This document shows positions 42,273 to 52,462 of a DNA stretch of 64,000 nucleotides, one piece after another. The DNA comes from Dehalococcoidia bacterium (GTDB lineage: Bacteria; Chloroflexota; Dehalococcoidia; Lucifugimonadales; UBA3495): assembly GCA_022827095.1 (NCBI GenBank), contig JAJDTP010000005.1, positions 711,919 to 775,918 on the forward strand, read 5' to 3'. Numbering within the stretch: position 1 is the first letter of the stretch; each line of letters opens with the position of its first letter. Below the pieces are notes generated by a model. The model had not been told where the DNA came from. It made no database searches and was given only the letters and a program-made list of their open reading frames with translations. Made by a program: the position numbers and the translations under genes.

Positions 42273-43564
42273 TCCCGAAGCATCGGGGCGACTTCGCGAA
42301 TGGCCTCCACGGTCTGCTCCACGTCGGCGTCGGTGTGGACCATAGACGGGTAAAACTTCTGCGGCCACGACTTCAGGATCCCGCGCTCCAGGAGCCCCGC
42401 GTTGAGGCGGGCCAGCGGCCGCCCATCGGCAGACAAGCCGTCACGGAAGTTTCTGACCGGGTGCTCGGCGAAGTAGATGTCGAAGATCGCGTCTTCGCCC
42501 ACACTCTGGACCGAGAAGCCCTCTTGCGCGCAGGCGTCCACCAGAGCGGACCGGATACTTCCGCCCACCTCCCGGAGACGGTCGTAGGTTCCTTCCGCGC
42601 GCAACTCGGACAGGGTGGCGAGGCCGGCAGCGCAAGCAATCGGAAACCCGTTCAGCGTGCCGATTTGGTCGACATAATCATCCGCAGAAACGGCAGCCCG
42701 GTCATAAACCGACATCACCTCGGCATTCCCCAACAGGGCCGCCAGAGGGTAGCCCCCACCCATGATCTTGCCGACGGTGCACAGGTCGGGCGTCACGCCG
42801 TAGTATTCCTGGGCGCCGCCGTAGGCCAACCGGAATCCGGTGACGATTTCGTCGAAAATCAGCAGCAGGCGAGCATCCGCGGTGATCTTGCGCAAGCCTT
42901 CGAGGAAGCCGGGCTCGGGGGCGATAGTCCGCTGCAAAGGCTCGACGATCACGGCGGCAATCTCATCCTTGTGCGCGGACACGATGGCGGCCGTGGTGTC
43001 CAGATCGTTGAACTGGGATACCAGCATCAGATCGTTCAGCGCCTTAGGAATGCCGGCGGTATTGGCCTCGGCCTGCGGGAATTCTACGGCCGCCGAGGCG
43101 AAGACGGACATCATCGCGTAATCGCTGGTGCCGTGGTAGCCTCCCTCGAACTTGAGGATCTTTTCTTTGCCGGTGTACGCGCGAGCCACGCGCATGGCCT
43201 GGAAGCAGGCATCGGTGCCGCTGGTGGTGAAGCGGACCTGCTCCGCGCAGGGGACGGCTTTGACCAACTCTTCGGCCAGCAAGACCGCCTGGTCGTTGGT
43301 GGTGAAAAAGGTCGAGCCACGGGCGACGGCGGACAGAACGGCCTCCGTCACAGCCGGATGAGCGTGCCCCAGGATCATGGGCCCGGAACCCATCAACCAG
43401 TCGACGTATTCGTTGCCCGACACATCCCAGATGCGCCCGCCCTTTCCTTCCTTCACCAGGAACTTGAGGTCATCGGGATAAGAGGTGTTGCCCGTGCCGC
43501 TACCGGGAAAGTACTGGGTGGCTTTTTCCAGGAGGTCCCGTTCCAGTGGTGTCCGTTGGGTCAT
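42269..43564 (-). CDS. Class III PLP aminotransferase, glutamate-1-semialdehyde aminomutase-like
   Basis: A 431-residue fold-type I PLP enzyme. The PLP lysine is in TVGKIMGGGYPLAALLG. Other landmarks are WDVSGNEYVDWLMGSGPMILGHAHPAV (residues about 47-73), FTTSGTDACFQAMRVARAYTG, FEGGYHGTSDY and LLIFDEIVTGFRLAYGG. It resembles HemL, but no heme genes are close, and many relatives are transaminases with other substrates, so I give no symbol. The ATG at 43564 follows GGGAGG. It is downstream of mdh on the same strand with a hairpin between. Confidence 0.9.
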   Translation of the reverse strand: MTQRTPLERDLLEKATQYFPGSGTGNTSYPDDLKFLVKEGKGGRIWDVSGNEYVDWLMGSGPMILGHAHPAVTEAVLSAVARGSTFFTTNDQAVLLAEELVKAVPCAEQVRFTTSGTDACFQAMRVARAYTGKEKILKFEGGYHGTSDYAMMSVFASAAVEFPQAEANTAGIPKALNDLMLVSQFNDLDTTAAIVSAHKDEIAAVIVEPLQRTIAPEPGFLEGLRKITADARLLLIFDEIVTGFRLAYGGAQEYYGVTPDLCTVGKIMGGGYPLAALLGNAEVMSVYDRAAVSADDYVDQIGTLNGFPIACAAGLATLSELRAEGTYDRLREVGGSIRSALVDACAQEGFSVQSVGEDAIFDIYFAEHPVRNFRDGLSADGRPLARLNAGLLERGILKSWPQKFYPSMVHTDADVEQTVEAIREVAPMLRD

Positions 43565-43598
43565 GCTAGCCTCCCGTCGCGCTTGCAGTTGTGCTTCA

Positions 43599-43604
43599 AT
43601 TATA
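43599..43604 (-). promoter_or_regulatory. Possible -10 for the aminotransferase gene
   Basis: TATAAT on the minus strand, 35 bases before the ATG, in the gap between mdh and the aminotransferase gene. No clear -35 is visible. Confidence 0.45.
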
Positions 43605-43623
43605 CATACCGCCAAATGACGAA

Positions 43624-43646
43624 GGGGCGGGTTGTGTACCCGCCCC
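43624..43646 (-). terminator. Hairpin downstream of mdh
   Basis: GGGGCGGGT (43624-43632) and ACCCGCCCC (43638-43646) form a 9-pair stem with a 5-base loop. On the minus strand it is followed by TTCGTCATTT, a weak T-tract. It could end the icd-mdh transcript before the separate promoter of the aminotransferase gene. Confidence 0.6.
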
Positions 43647-43684
43647 AACTCGACTTTGGGTGGATTGCGAAGGTTGCGACAGCG

Positions 43685-44629
43685 TTATTCGGCTTCCGCC
43701 CGGGCTTTGGCCATTACGTCGACCAATTCCTGCACAGAAGCGGCGGAGGACTGCAACGCGGCCTTCTCTTCATCGGTGAGACTGATCTCGATCACCTTTT
43801 CCATGCCGCCGGCGCCGATCTTCACGGGCACACCGACACACAGGCCGTTGATGCCGTACTCGCCCTCGAGATAGGCGCAGCCCGGCAGGATGCGCTTCCG
43901 GTCCAGCAGAATCGCCTCGACCATCTGCGTGATGGCCGCGGAGGGGGCGTAGAAAGCCGAGCCCTGCTTGAGCAGGGCGACGATTTCTCCGCCGCCGTCG
44001 CGGGTGCGCTGCACGATGGAATCGATGCGATCCTGGGGCAGCAACTCGGTGAGGGGAATGCAGCCGACGGTGGTGTAGCGAACCAATGGGACCATGTCGT
44101 CGCCATGGCCGCCCAGCACCATCGCCTGGACGTCGTCAACGGAGACGTTGAGCTCCTGGGCAATGAACGTCCGGTAGCGGGCGGTGTCCAGGACGCCGGC
44201 CATCCCGAACACGCGGTTCCTGGGGAATCCCGAAGATTGGAAAACGTTCTGCACCATGGCGTCCAGCGGATTGGTCACGGCCAGGATAATGCAGTCCGGC
44301 GAGTGCTTGACCACCTCCTCGGTGACCGCGGAGGTGATGCGCATGTTGGTGAGCAGCAGATCGTCGCGGCTCATGCCGGGCCGACGGGCAATACCGGCGG
44401 TGATCACCACAACGTCGGAACCGGCGGTTTCCTCGTATCCGTTGGAACCGGTGATCCGGGCGTCGGTGCCGATGACCGGGCCGGACTCGAGCATATCGAG
44501 GCCCTTGCCCTGGGGCAGATCCTCAACTACGTCAACGAGAACCACGTCGGCATAGCCGAGTTGGTGGATCCGCTGGGCGGTCGTGGCGCCCACATTGCCG
44601 GCGCCGACGACGGTAACTTTGCTTCGCAT
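43685..44629 (-). CDS. mdh: Malate dehydrogenase (LDH-like type)
   Basis: Oxidises malate to oxaloacetate with NAD in the TCA cycle. At 314 residues it belongs to the lactate-dehydrogenase-like MDH group found in Chloroflexus. The NAD fold is [18 protein letters not shown]. The substrate-specificity loop [14 protein letters not shown] has the arginine of malate enzymes. The active-site histidine is in [15 protein letters not shown], and the VTNPLDAM and [12 protein letters not shown] motifs are standard. The ATG at 44629 is 35 bases after the icd stop, so icd and mdh form one unit. Confidence 0.95.
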   Translation of the reverse strand: MRSKVTVVGAGNVGATTAQRIHQLGYADVVLVDVVEDLPQGKGLDMLESGPVIGTDARITGSNGYEETAGSDVVVITAGIARRPGMSRDDLLLTNMRITSAVTEEVVKHSPDCIILAVTNPLDAMVQNVFQSSGFPRNRVFGMAGVLDTARYRTFIAQELNVSVDDVQAMVLGGHGDDMVPLVRYTTVGCIPLTELLPQDRIDSIVQRTRDGGGEIVALLKQGSAFYAPSAAITQMVEAILLDRKRILPGCAYLEGEYGINGLCVGVPVKIGAGGMEKVIEISLTDEEKAALQSSAASVQELVDVMAKARAEAE

Positions 44630-44663
44630 TTGTTGGATGGTCCTCCGATTGAACTTGGGTCGG

Positions 44664-46892
44664 CTAGATTGCGTCCACGATGGCATTCAGCGTGGCGCTG
44701 GGGCGCATGGCGGTTGCCGACATGTCGTTGTCGGGCCGGTAGTAACCGCCGATTTCCATGCGTTGGCCCTGGCAGTCGATGAGCTCCTGGATGATCGTGT
44801 CTTCGTTCTCGGTCATCTGGCGGGCCACGTCGGTGAACAGGGCTTTGAGTTCGGGGTTCTTGTCCTGCCTGGCCAGCGCCTGTGCCCAGTAGAGGCCAAG
44901 GTAGAAGTGGCTGCCCCGCGTGTCCAGCTCGTTCACCCTACGCGAGGGGTTTCGCTGGTGTTCCAAGTGTTCCCCGATGGCCTGGTCCAGCGTGTCCGCG
45001 AGGAGCCGCGCGCCATCGTTGTCGTACACCTCGCCGAAGTGCTCGAAGGAAGCGACAAGCGCGCAGAATTCGCCGAGGGAGTCCCACCGCAGGTGTCCCT
45101 CTTCCAGGAACTGCTGCACGTGCCTCGGCGCGGAGCCGCCGGCTCCGGTCTCGAACAGGCCGCCGCCGTTCAGCAGGGGAACCACTGAAAGCATCTTTGC
45201 GCTGGTTCCCAGCTCCAGAATAGGGAACAGATCGGTGAGGTAGTCGCGCAGCACGTTGCCGGTAACGGCGATGGTATCCTGGCCAGCCCGGCTGCGGACC
45301 AACGTGGATTTCATGGCGTCCAGAGGGGCCATGGTGCTGATGTCCAGGCCGGAGGTGTCGTGGTTGGGAAGGTACTGGTTCACCTTCTTGATGAGCTCGG
45401 CGTCGTGGGCGCGGTTCTGGTCCAGCCAGAAGATAGCCGCCTGCCCGGTGAGCCGAGAGCGGGATACGCCGAGCCGGACCCAGTCCTGGATCGGCGCGTC
45501 CTTGGTCTGGCACATGCGGAAAATGTCGTCGGTTTCGACGCCCTGTTCCATCAGGGTCGCGCCGTTAGCATCGACCACACGGATGGTCCCGTTACCAGGA
45601 GCCTTGAAGGTCTTGTCGTGGGAACCGTACTCCTCAGCCGCCTGGGCCATGAGACCCACGTTGGCCACGCTGCCGAGGGTAGCCGGATCCAGGGCGCCGT
45701 TCTGTTGGCAGTCTTCTATAGCGGCCTGGTAGATGGTGGCGTAAGAGCGGTCGGGTATCAATGCCACGGTGTCGTGCAGTTCGTTGTCCGGGCCCCAGGT
45801 TCGTCCGCCGTCGCGGATGACCACGGGCATGGAGGCGTCGATGATGGTGTCGCTGGAAACGTGCAAGTTCGTGATGCCGCGGTAGGAATTCACCATCATC
45901 AAATCCGGGCGGTTGTCGTAGCACGCCTGGATGTCGGCCTCGATCTCGGCACGCTTGGCTTCCGGCAAATCCTGGATCTTGGTCAGCAGTTCGGCGACGC
46001 CGTTGTCGGGGTCAACTGCCACCTGGGCAAGGGCGTCGCCGTGCTTGTCGAAAACGTCCTTGAAGAACTCGGAAACCAGGTGACCGAAGATGATCGGGTC
46101 GGACACGCGCATCATCGTGGTCTTGACGTGCAGACCCAGCAGAAGGTCGTCGGCTTTGGCCTTGTCCATCTCGTCGGCGTAAAACTGGCGCAGGGCTCTG
46201 GCATTCATGACGGCGCAGTCCAGTATCTCGCCCGCCTGAATGGGTATGCCCGATTTGAGCTCGGTCACGCTCCCGTCGTCGCCGGTGAACACTATGGCGG
46301 CCGACCCGGCCTCTGTGGTGGTTACCGCGACCTCGCTGCTGAAAAAGTCGCCGTCGTTCATGTGGCCGACGCGGGTCTTGGAGATCTCCGGCCAGTCCTG
46401 CATCATCCGGTGAGGATTGCGTTGGCCGTGCTCCTTGACCGCGTTAGACGACCGGCGGTCCGAGTTTCCTTCGCGTATAACCGGGTTGACCGCGCTGCCC
46501 ACCACGCGGGAGTAACGCGCCAGGATCTGGCGCTCCTCTTCGTTGGCCGGCTGGTCAGGATAGTCAGGGATGTCATAACCCTTGGCCTGCAACTCGGCGA
46601 TAGCGCCCTTCATCTGAGGAATGGAGGCGCTGATGTTGGGCAGCTTGATCAGGTTCGCCGAAGGCTCCAGGCACAACTCGCCGCACATCCGAAGGTAGTC
46701 GGGGATCCGCTGCTCTTCGGTCAGGTTGTCGGGGAAGTTGGCGATGATGCGTCCCGACAGCGAGATGTCCCAAGTTTCGAGTTCAATCCCGGAACTCTTG
46801 GTAAACGCCTGCAGGATTGGCAGCAGTGAGTGCGTTGCCAGGAACGGCGCCTCATCAGTTTCGGTGTAAATGATCTTGGCGGCTTCTGCCAT
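44664..46892 (-). CDS. icd: Monomeric NADP-dependent isocitrate dehydrogenase
   Basis: Converts isocitrate to 2-oxoglutarate and CO2 and makes NADPH. The 742-residue length and sequence mark it as the monomeric type II enzyme, not the common dimeric one. Segments that identify it are [22 protein letters not shown] (about residues 95-116), [36 protein letters not shown] and [20 protein letters not shown] at the C-terminus. The ATG at 46892 follows AAGGAGGAG. It is the first gene of the icd-mdh unit. Confidence 0.96.
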   Translation of the reverse strand: MAEAAKIIYTETDEAPFLATHSLLPILQAFTKSSGIELETWDISLSGRIIANFPDNLTEEQRIPDYLRMCGELCLEPSANLIKLPNISASIPQMKGAIAELQAKGYDIPDYPDQPANEEERQILARYSRVVGSAVNPVIREGNSDRRSSNAVKEHGQRNPHRMMQDWPEISKTRVGHMNDGDFFSSEVAVTTTEAGSAAIVFTGDDGSVTELKSGIPIQAGEILDCAVMNARALRQFYADEMDKAKADDLLLGLHVKTTMMRVSDPIIFGHLVSEFFKDVFDKHGDALAQVAVDPDNGVAELLTKIQDLPEAKRAEIEADIQACYDNRPDLMMVNSYRGITNLHVSSDTIIDASMPVVIRDGGRTWGPDNELHDTVALIPDRSYATIYQAAIEDCQQNGALDPATLGSVANVGLMAQAAEEYGSHDKTFKAPGNGTIRVVDANGATLMEQGVETDDIFRMCQTKDAPIQDWVRLGVSRSRLTGQAAIFWLDQNRAHDAELIKKVNQYLPNHDTSGLDISTMAPLDAMKSTLVRSRAGQDTIAVTGNVLRDYLTDLFPILELGTSAKMLSVVPLLNGGGLFETGAGGSAPRHVQQFLEEGHLRWDSLGEFCALVASFEHFGEVYDNDGARLLADTLDQAIGEHLEHQRNPSRRVNELDTRGSHFYLGLYWAQALARQDKNPELKALFTDVARQMTENEDTIIQELIDCQGQRMEIGGYYRPDNDMSATAMRPSATLNAIVDAI

Positions 46893-47010
46893 GATCTCCT
46901 CCTTGGCAAGTGGATTCCACGGGCCGATTTGAACTGCCACCGAATGTTGGACGAATGGCCCGTCTGGGAAACCCGGATGCACTGCACCCGGCGCGGATTA
47001 AACCGTAGAA

Positions 47011-47016
47011 ATTATA
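47011..47016 (-). promoter_or_regulatory. -10 candidate for icd
   Basis: TATAAT on the minus strand lies about 120 bases before the icd ATG in the 232-base divergent region shared with the transporter gene. A -35 is not obvious. Confidence 0.35.
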
Positions 47017-47124
47017 CACACGAATGCCCCTGAATGGTACCCAGTCCGCGCTCAATCGCTACATAGCGGAGCGATCAGGATGTGTTACAGTTCGCGCTTA
47101 GTATGGCAACGATTTCGTGATGGA

Positions 47125-48528
47125 ATGACAGATTCGGGACAGTCCGCGGTACGCCTGCCGCTGCTCAACAAATTGCTGTTTTCCGCCGACCACGTCGGCT
47201 GGCAGGCCATCGGGTATTTCAGACAGGGGTGGGTGCTGTTCTTTCTGGCGCCTCCGCCTGGTGATGGCATCAACCGGGTTCCCGACCCCGACATCGCCCT
47301 GCTGGGTTACGAAATCAGCGCCAGGGTTTTGGCGGGGTTTCTGATTTTCTCGGGCCGCTTCATCGACGCGTTCACCGACCCGTTAATCGGATGGTGGAGC
47401 GACCGCACCCGCAGCAGGTGGGGGCGCCGGATTCCGTTCATCCTGTTCAGCACGCCCTTTTATGCTGCGTTTGGGGCGCTGATCTGGTTCCTACCCCACG
47501 AAGGGAGCAGCTGGTGGAACGTCGTTTACTTCGTGATCATGCTGGAGCTGTTCTTCACCGCCGCCACCATGTCCAGCGGCGCGTTGGAAGCGCTGGTACC
47601 GGAACTCACCCGAACTGCCAGGGATCGGATGCACGTGGTGAGCTTCATATTCCTTTTCGCGGTGGGCGGCGCCGGTCTGGGCCTGGTCATGGGCGGGTTC
47701 ATCAAGGATGCTTTCGGGTTCCAGGTAGCGGGCTCGCTCTTTGCGGTCGCGGCGGTGGTTTTCCGGTACATCTCCCTGTCGGCGATCTGGCGCTACGCCC
47801 GTCGCGACGTTGATCCGGCGCGGGCGCCATTCTTCCAGGGTATGAAGGACACGCTCCGCAACTCCCAGTTCGTCGCGTTCTTGCCAACATTCGTGATGTT
47901 CACCACGGGAGTAGGAGTCCTGCAGGGCTGGATCCCCTTTTTCGCGGTCGGCATATTGCTGCAGGAACACGAAGGCGTGGCGTCCAGCTGGTTGTCAACC
48001 GGCGTGATCGGTGGCGCCGTCGTGTTTGGCCTGGTGATCTGGTTGCTGTTTTCGAAGGGGTTGGTGAGCAAGCGACGGATTTACGGCATATGCCTGGTGG
48101 CCTGCGCGCTCGTCTTCCCGCTACTCAGCCTCGTGGGGGTGGTTTCCGACAGCCATCTATTGTTGCAAGGGTTGGTGCTGGTTTTCGTCGCGGGGATGCC
48201 CATGGCGGCGGTATTCCTGCTGCCCAAGGGACTGACCGCCGACATCGCCGATTACGACGCCATCCTGCGCGGCGAGCGGCGCGAGGCATTGTTCTACTCG
48301 ACGCAGAACTTCTTTGAGAAGGTCACCTATGCCTTGCCGCTCCTGTTCCTCAGCCTGACCCTGCAATTCGGCGACTCGCCCGAAAATCCCCTGGGCATCC
48401 GGCTGGCGCCAGTCATGGCTGGCGCGCTGGTCCTGGTCGGGTTCATCCTGTGGCCGCGCTACCGGCTTCCCGACACCGTAGACCGCGAAACGGTATCGCA
48501 GGCCGGGCTGCTGCCCCAGCGCGCGTGA
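47125..48528 (+). CDS. MFS/GPH-type transporter
   Basis: A 467-residue integral membrane protein with about 12 hydrophobic segments. The loop between helices 2 and 3 reads DAFTDPLIGWWSDRTRSRWGRR, a hallmark of the glycoside-pentoside-hexuronide (MelB-like) cation symporters. A second hallmark is the cytoplasmic loop GLTADIADYDAILRGERREALFYS with conserved charged residues. The likely cargo is a sugar or small organic solute taken up with H+ or Na+; the exact one cannot be told. ATG at 47125 is used because the first 15 codons upstream have no conserved content. Confidence 0.88.
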   Translation: MTDSGQSAVRLPLLNKLLFSADHVGWQAIGYFRQGWVLFFLAPPPGDGINRVPDPDIALLGYEISARVLAGFLIFSGRFIDAFTDPLIGWWSDRTRSRWGRRIPFILFSTPFYAAFGALIWFLPHEGSSWWNVVYFVIMLELFFTAATMSSGALEALVPELTRTARDRMHVVSFIFLFAVGGAGLGLVMGGFIKDAFGFQVAGSLFAVAAVVFRYISLSAIWRYARRDVDPARAPFFQGMKDTLRNSQFVAFLPTFVMFTTGVGVLQGWIPFFAVGILLQEHEGVASSWLSTGVIGGAVVFGLVIWLLFSKGLVSKRRIYGICLVACALVFPLLSLVGVVSDSHLLLQGLVLVFVAGMPMAAVFLLPKGLTADIADYDAILRGERREALFYSTQNFFEKVTYALPLLFLSLTLQFGDSPENPLGIRLAPVMAGALVLVGFILWPRYRLPDTVDRETVSQAGLLPQRA

Positions 48529-48540
48529 TCGGCCTCGCGG

Positions 48541-50589
48541 TCACCTGTCCAATTGGGCGGCCAGCGCCGCCGGATCCGTCACGGGCAGTTGGCAGGCGTA
48601 GTTCTCGCACACGTAGGCGGTGGGCACACCGTCCTGCATGACCCGCTGCTCCAGCAGCGGCGAGTCCTTCAGGGGCGGGTCGGCAGGATCCGCCATGCCC
48701 ACCAAGACACGATTGGGCATGAACCGCCGGCTCACCTCTTCCAGCATTGCGCCGGTGGCGGGGTTGCCGGTCGGGCCGACGATCACGATCTCCCGGGGCA
48801 GGGAAACGTAGAAATCCAGGGCGCCCAGCCAGTGGCCGGTGGCGGAGGGCGCACGGCCCAGCATCTGTTGCATGGCGCGGAGCGGGGTCGCGCCCTTGGC
48901 CGAAAAGTCGTCGTTGCCGGTGATTACCCCCAGCCGCAAAAGCACGTCGGTGGCCACCGAGCCGCCGCAGGGCTGTGCGTTGTCGAACACGTCCCTGGGC
49001 CGGATGACAAGTTCCTCATGATCCTTGCCGGTGTCATAGAAACCGCCCACCGCGTCGTCCCAGAACAGGTCAACCATGCCGTTGGCGAGGCCCACCGCAT
49101 CCTGAAGCCAGCGAGGCTCCAACGTGGCCTCGTGGAGGGAGATCAGGCCGTCGGCCAAGCAGGCGTAGTCCTCCAGATAACCATTCAACTTGGCCTCGCC
49201 GTTGCGCCAGGTGCGGAGCAGGCGACGGTTTTCGTCGCGCATGGTTGCGAGGAGGAAGTCCGCGTTGCGACTGGCGGCGTCCAGGTAATCGGGACGGCCC
49301 AGAGCGACGCCAGCTTCGGCGAAGGAACGGAGCGTCAGGCCATTCCATGAGGTAAGCACCTTGTCATCGAGGAGCGGGTGGATGCGGTGCTCGCGAACGT
49401 CCAGGAGGACGGCGCGGGCGCGTTGGACAGCAGCCGACAGGTCATCCTCGGTGACGCCGCGCTGACCGGTGAACTGTTCCGGAGGCACGGGAACGTTCAG
49501 GATGTTCGCGCCTTCGAAATTGCCCCGCTCGGTGACACCGTAGTAACCCATGACCAGATCCGCGTCATCGCCGAGAAGGGGACGCAACTCGTCAGGGGTC
49601 CAGACGAAGAACTTGCCCTCCACGCCTTCGCTGTCGGCGTCCTGGGCGGAGTAAAAGCCGCCGGACGGGTCCGTCATCTCGCGAAGGACGTAGTCGAGGG
49701 TCTCCTCGGTGATGCGGCGGTACAGTGGGTTGCCGGTGACCTGCCAAGCGTGGAGGTACAGGCGGGCCAGGAGGGCATTGTCGTAGAGCATCTTTTCGAA
49801 ATGCGGAACCAGCCAGTAGGCGTCGGTGGAGTAGCGGTGGAATCCGCCACCGACCTGGTCGTACATGCCGCCGTATGCCATTTTTTGCAGGGTCAGTTCG
49901 ACCATTTCCAGGGCGCGGGCGTTGAAGCCGTGGCGGTTGTAGCGCAGCAGGAACTCCGGGGTCATTGGCTGGGGAAACTTGGGTGCGTTGCCGAAGCCGC
50001 CGTTGAGATGGTCGAACTGGGTGGCCAGCTGCGAATAGGCGTTGTGCATCACCTCGGTGGTGAGAGGCGTGAAGCCCCGGGGCATCTGGCCGGTGCGGCC
50101 CATCTGCTCGGCCAGCTGGCGAGTGACACGCTCGATCTCGCCCTTGTTGGTGTGGTAGGCCTGGCTGGCGGCGGCGAGCAGTCGGGGGAAGCCGGGCATA
50201 CCGCCGCGGTCCTCGGGCGGGAAGTAGGTGCCGCCGTAGTAGGGACGGCCCTCGGGGGTGAGGAAAACGGTCATGGGCCAGCCGCCGCTGCCGGTCATCA
50301 TCTGGACGGCTTCCATGTAGACGGCGTCGAGATCGGGGCGCTCCTCGCGGTCGACCTTGATGTTGACGAAATTGTCGTTCATCAGGACGGCGATATCCTC
50401 GTTCTCGAAAGACTCGCGCTCCATGACGTGACACCAGTGGCAGGCGGAATAGCCGATGCTGAGCAGGATGGGGCGGTCCTCGTCGCGGGCTCGGGAGAGT
50501 GCCTCTTCGCCCCAGGCATACCAGTCCACGGGATTGTGGGCGTGCTGCAGCAGATAGGGACTGGTCTCGTTGATCAGGCGGTTTGCCAT
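48541..50589 (-). CDS. DUF255 thioredoxin-domain protein (YyaL/SPATA20 family)
   Basis: A 682-residue protein joining an N-terminal thioredoxin-like DUF255 domain to a C-terminal (alpha/alpha)6 glycosidase-like barrel. It opens [22 protein letters not shown]. The redox motif is [15 protein letters not shown], followed by [16 protein letters not shown] and [21 protein letters not shown]. The barrel includes [26 protein letters not shown] (residues about 240-265). The cellular role of the family is not established. It starts at ATG 50589; further upstream reading is not conserved. Confidence 0.92.
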   Translation of the reverse strand: MANRLINETSPYLLQHAHNPVDWYAWGEEALSRARDEDRPILLSIGYSACHWCHVMERESFENEDIAVLMNDNFVNIKVDREERPDLDAVYMEAVQMMTGSGGWPMTVFLTPEGRPYYGGTYFPPEDRGGMPGFPRLLAAASQAYHTNKGEIERVTRQLAEQMGRTGQMPRGFTPLTTEVMHNAYSQLATQFDHLNGGFGNAPKFPQPMTPEFLLRYNRHGFNARALEMVELTLQKMAYGGMYDQVGGGFHRYSTDAYWLVPHFEKMLYDNALLARLYLHAWQVTGNPLYRRITEETLDYVLREMTDPSGGFYSAQDADSEGVEGKFFVWTPDELRPLLGDDADLVMGYYGVTERGNFEGANILNVPVPPEQFTGQRGVTEDDLSAAVQRARAVLLDVREHRIHPLLDDKVLTSWNGLTLRSFAEAGVALGRPDYLDAASRNADFLLATMRDENRRLLRTWRNGEAKLNGYLEDYACLADGLISLHEATLEPRWLQDAVGLANGMVDLFWDDAVGGFYDTGKDHEELVIRPRDVFDNAQPCGGSVATDVLLRLGVITGNDDFSAKGATPLRAMQQMLGRAPSATGHWLGALDFYVSLPREIVIVGPTGNPATGAMLEEVSRRFMPNRVLVGMADPADPPLKDSPLLEQRVMQDGVPTAYVCENYACQLPVTDPAALAAQLDR

Positions 50590-50907
50590 CAGATGATGCT
50601 CCTGGGCGCGGAGGGGATCCGGTTGGGCGAAAATAGGGCGATCACGCGCAAGACTCGCGCGCGACCGGCTTAGTTCGTGCGGCTGGCGAATAACGTAACA
50701 CCAATGACCGGACGATACCAGCCGGCCGGGTGGGAAAGAGCGGACGGCAAAACGATCCGGGTGCGGCACCGCTGATGGCAGAACAGCTGCGAAGGGTGTT
50801 CAGAGGGAAACGGGCGACGGCCCAATTGGACTTGGTTCCTGGCCTGGACTATGATTGGGCCGGTCAAACGCTTCGGCGCAGCAGCGTCAATTGGAGGTCC
50901 GGGAGCA
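50590..50907. other. Divergent intergenic region
   Basis: This 318-base gap between the DUF255 gene and a CoA transferase contains one good promoter (50826-50855) for the plus-strand gene. I see no gene, repeat or other structure in it. Confidence 0.5.
50826..50855 (+). promoter_or_regulatory. Likely promoter of the CoA transferase at 50908
   Basis: TTGGAC (50826-50831) and TATGAT (50850-50855) are 18 bases apart. The layout matches the mfd promoter at 2731. The leader would be about 45 bases. Confidence 0.5.
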
Positions 50908-52167
50908 ATGGCAGAGAAGGGAATTCTCGACGGGGTCAGAGTCCTCACCTTGGAGCAGGTCCATGCGCTCCCGTGGGGGACAGGATTCCTTGCGGATCTG
51001 GGCGCTGATGTCATCCGCGTCGAAAGCCCTGACCACCTGCAAGACCGCAAATCCGGGCCCTTTCCGGGAGGAACTGCGGGTGAAGAGTGGTGGAACGAAG
51101 CCGGCAACCTGGTCTATTACGGCACCCGCAACAAGCGCAGCCTGTGCATGGACGTGACCAACCCGCGAGGCAAGGAAGTCTTTCTCAAGTTGGTGGAGAA
51201 GGCTGACATCGTGACCGACAACTTCCGTCCCGGCACCATGCAGCGGTTCGGGTTCGACCATGACAGCCTCTCCGCCATCAACCCCCGCATTATCACGCTG
51301 AGCAGCACGGCTTACGGGTACACCGGACCCTGGCGGCGGGCCGGCTCCCGAGCCCGCACCGTCGATGCCGCCTGTGGTTTGTCCTACCTGACCGGCTACG
51401 AGGGCGGCCCTTCCCAGAGGGCCAGCCCCAACTACATGGACCATTCCGTAGGCAACAACGTGGCCTACGCCCTGCTGCTGGCCCTGTACCAGCGCGCCAG
51501 GACCGGCAAGGGCATGCGGGTTGACCTGACCATGCTGGAAACCGGGGTCTCGTCGGTGGGACCAGCCATCCTGGAGGCGCAGCGGGACATAACCCGTGAT
51601 CGTTTGGGCTGCGCCCACTGGTGGAAGGCGCCGCACAACGTGTATCCGGCCCGGGGCGACGACCGTTGGATAGTTATCGTCGTGTCGTCCGACACAGAAT
51701 GGGAATCGCTGAAGGAAGCAATGGGCCGGCCCCAGTGGGCTGAGGGAGCGAAATTCGCCACCGCGTTAGCCCGCTGGCAGAACCGCCATGAACTTGACGA
51801 ATTGATCGGTAACTGGACCTCCCAGCAGGACGATCTAGAACTGGCGCGTAGTTTGCAGGGACTGGGCATAGCCGCCGGTTCGGCGATGACGGCCGAGGAC
51901 CTGGTGAACGACTATCATCTGCGGGAACGCGGCTATCTGTGGGAGTTCGCCAACCCTCAGGCTCCGGCCGTTGGGTCCCGTGTTTTCGCCGGGCGTCCAT
52001 TCAAAGATCCCGGCAATCCCATGTCAATTGCGAAGGTCGCAGGATTAGGAGAGGACAACGAGGAGATATTGGCAGAGCTGGCCGGATTGTCGCCGGCGGA
52101 AATAGGGAAACTGGAATCCGAAGGCGTGGTTTTTGGCGCACCCCGGCCCGACGAACCAAGGCCGTAA
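50908..52167 (+). CDS. CaiB/BaiF family CoA transferase
   Basis: Class III CoA transferase, 419 residues. It begins with ILDGVRVLTLEQVHALPWGTGFLADLGADVIRVESPDH (residues 5-42), has NKRSLCMDVTNPRGKEVFLKL and the loop FGFDHDSLSAINPRIITLSST. The catalytic aspartate lies in RVDLTMLETGVSSVG. GGGAG at 50901-50905 precedes the ATG. The substrate is unknown. It is followed 295 bases later by another member on the same strand, with repeats between them. Confidence 0.9.
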   Translation: MAEKGILDGVRVLTLEQVHALPWGTGFLADLGADVIRVESPDHLQDRKSGPFPGGTAGEEWWNEAGNLVYYGTRNKRSLCMDVTNPRGKEVFLKLVEKADIVTDNFRPGTMQRFGFDHDSLSAINPRIITLSSTAYGYTGPWRRAGSRARTVDAACGLSYLTGYEGGPSQRASPNYMDHSVGNNVAYALLLALYQRARTGKGMRVDLTMLETGVSSVGPAILEAQRDITRDRLGCAHWWKAPHNVYPARGDDRWIVIVVSSDTEWESLKEAMGRPQWAEGAKFATALARWQNRHELDELIGNWTSQQDDLELARSLQGLGIAAGSAMTAEDLVNDYHLRERGYLWEFANPQAPAVGSRVFAGRPFKDPGNPMSIAKVAGLGEDNEEILAELAGLSPAEIGKLESEGVVFGAPRPDEPRP

Positions 52168-52235
52168 TTCATGCGCCAGGGCACACGAACAATCGCGAAG
52201 AGCGGCGCTCAAGCGCCTTCAACTTCACTCGGATC

Positions 52236-52262
52236 GTCATTGCGAGCGAAGCGTGGCCATCT
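52236..52262 (+). repeat. Dispersed GTCATTGCGAG repeat
   Basis: The bases GTCATTGCGAGCGAAGCGTG and the following GCCATCT match the widely seen short intergenic repeat that opens GTCATTGCGAG and ends near GCAATCT. Related copies in this window are at 54350-54377 (minus) and in the palindrome at 2579-2690 (minus). Confidence 0.6.
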
Positions 52263-52342
52263 GGTAACCGAGGACACCCGGTTATCCGATGGTGAGCGGC
52301 TCCGGGGTTGAGCCAGCCGTCGGTCAAACCCAAACAGGAGTC

Positions 52343-52378
52343 ATCCTGTCCATCCCGTTGATCCTGTTTATCCCGGTA
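52343..52378 (+). repeat. Four tandem 9-bp units, ATCCYGTTN-like
   Basis: The units are ATCCTGTCC, ATCCCGTTG, ATCCTGTTT and ATCCCGGTA, at 52343, 52352, 52361 and 52370. It resembles the ATCCTGTT-type short tandem repeat seen between genes in many bacteria. It lies upstream of the next CoA transferase gene, so it might bind a regulator, but it may be neutral. Confidence 0.6.
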
Positions 52379-52462
52379 AAACGTCACTCTGCTTTTGAAT
52401 GCGGGCAGACATGAGAGAGTAGCGATATTGACTTTCGTGGATCAGCAACTGTTGGAGCAACC

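Noticed and set aside
42266-44782. A long plus-strand open frame (about 838 codons) opposite the aminotransferase and mdh genes
   Set aside because: It is antisense to two strongly conserved genes. Its residue content has no domain signature. Long antisense frames are common in high-GC DNA.
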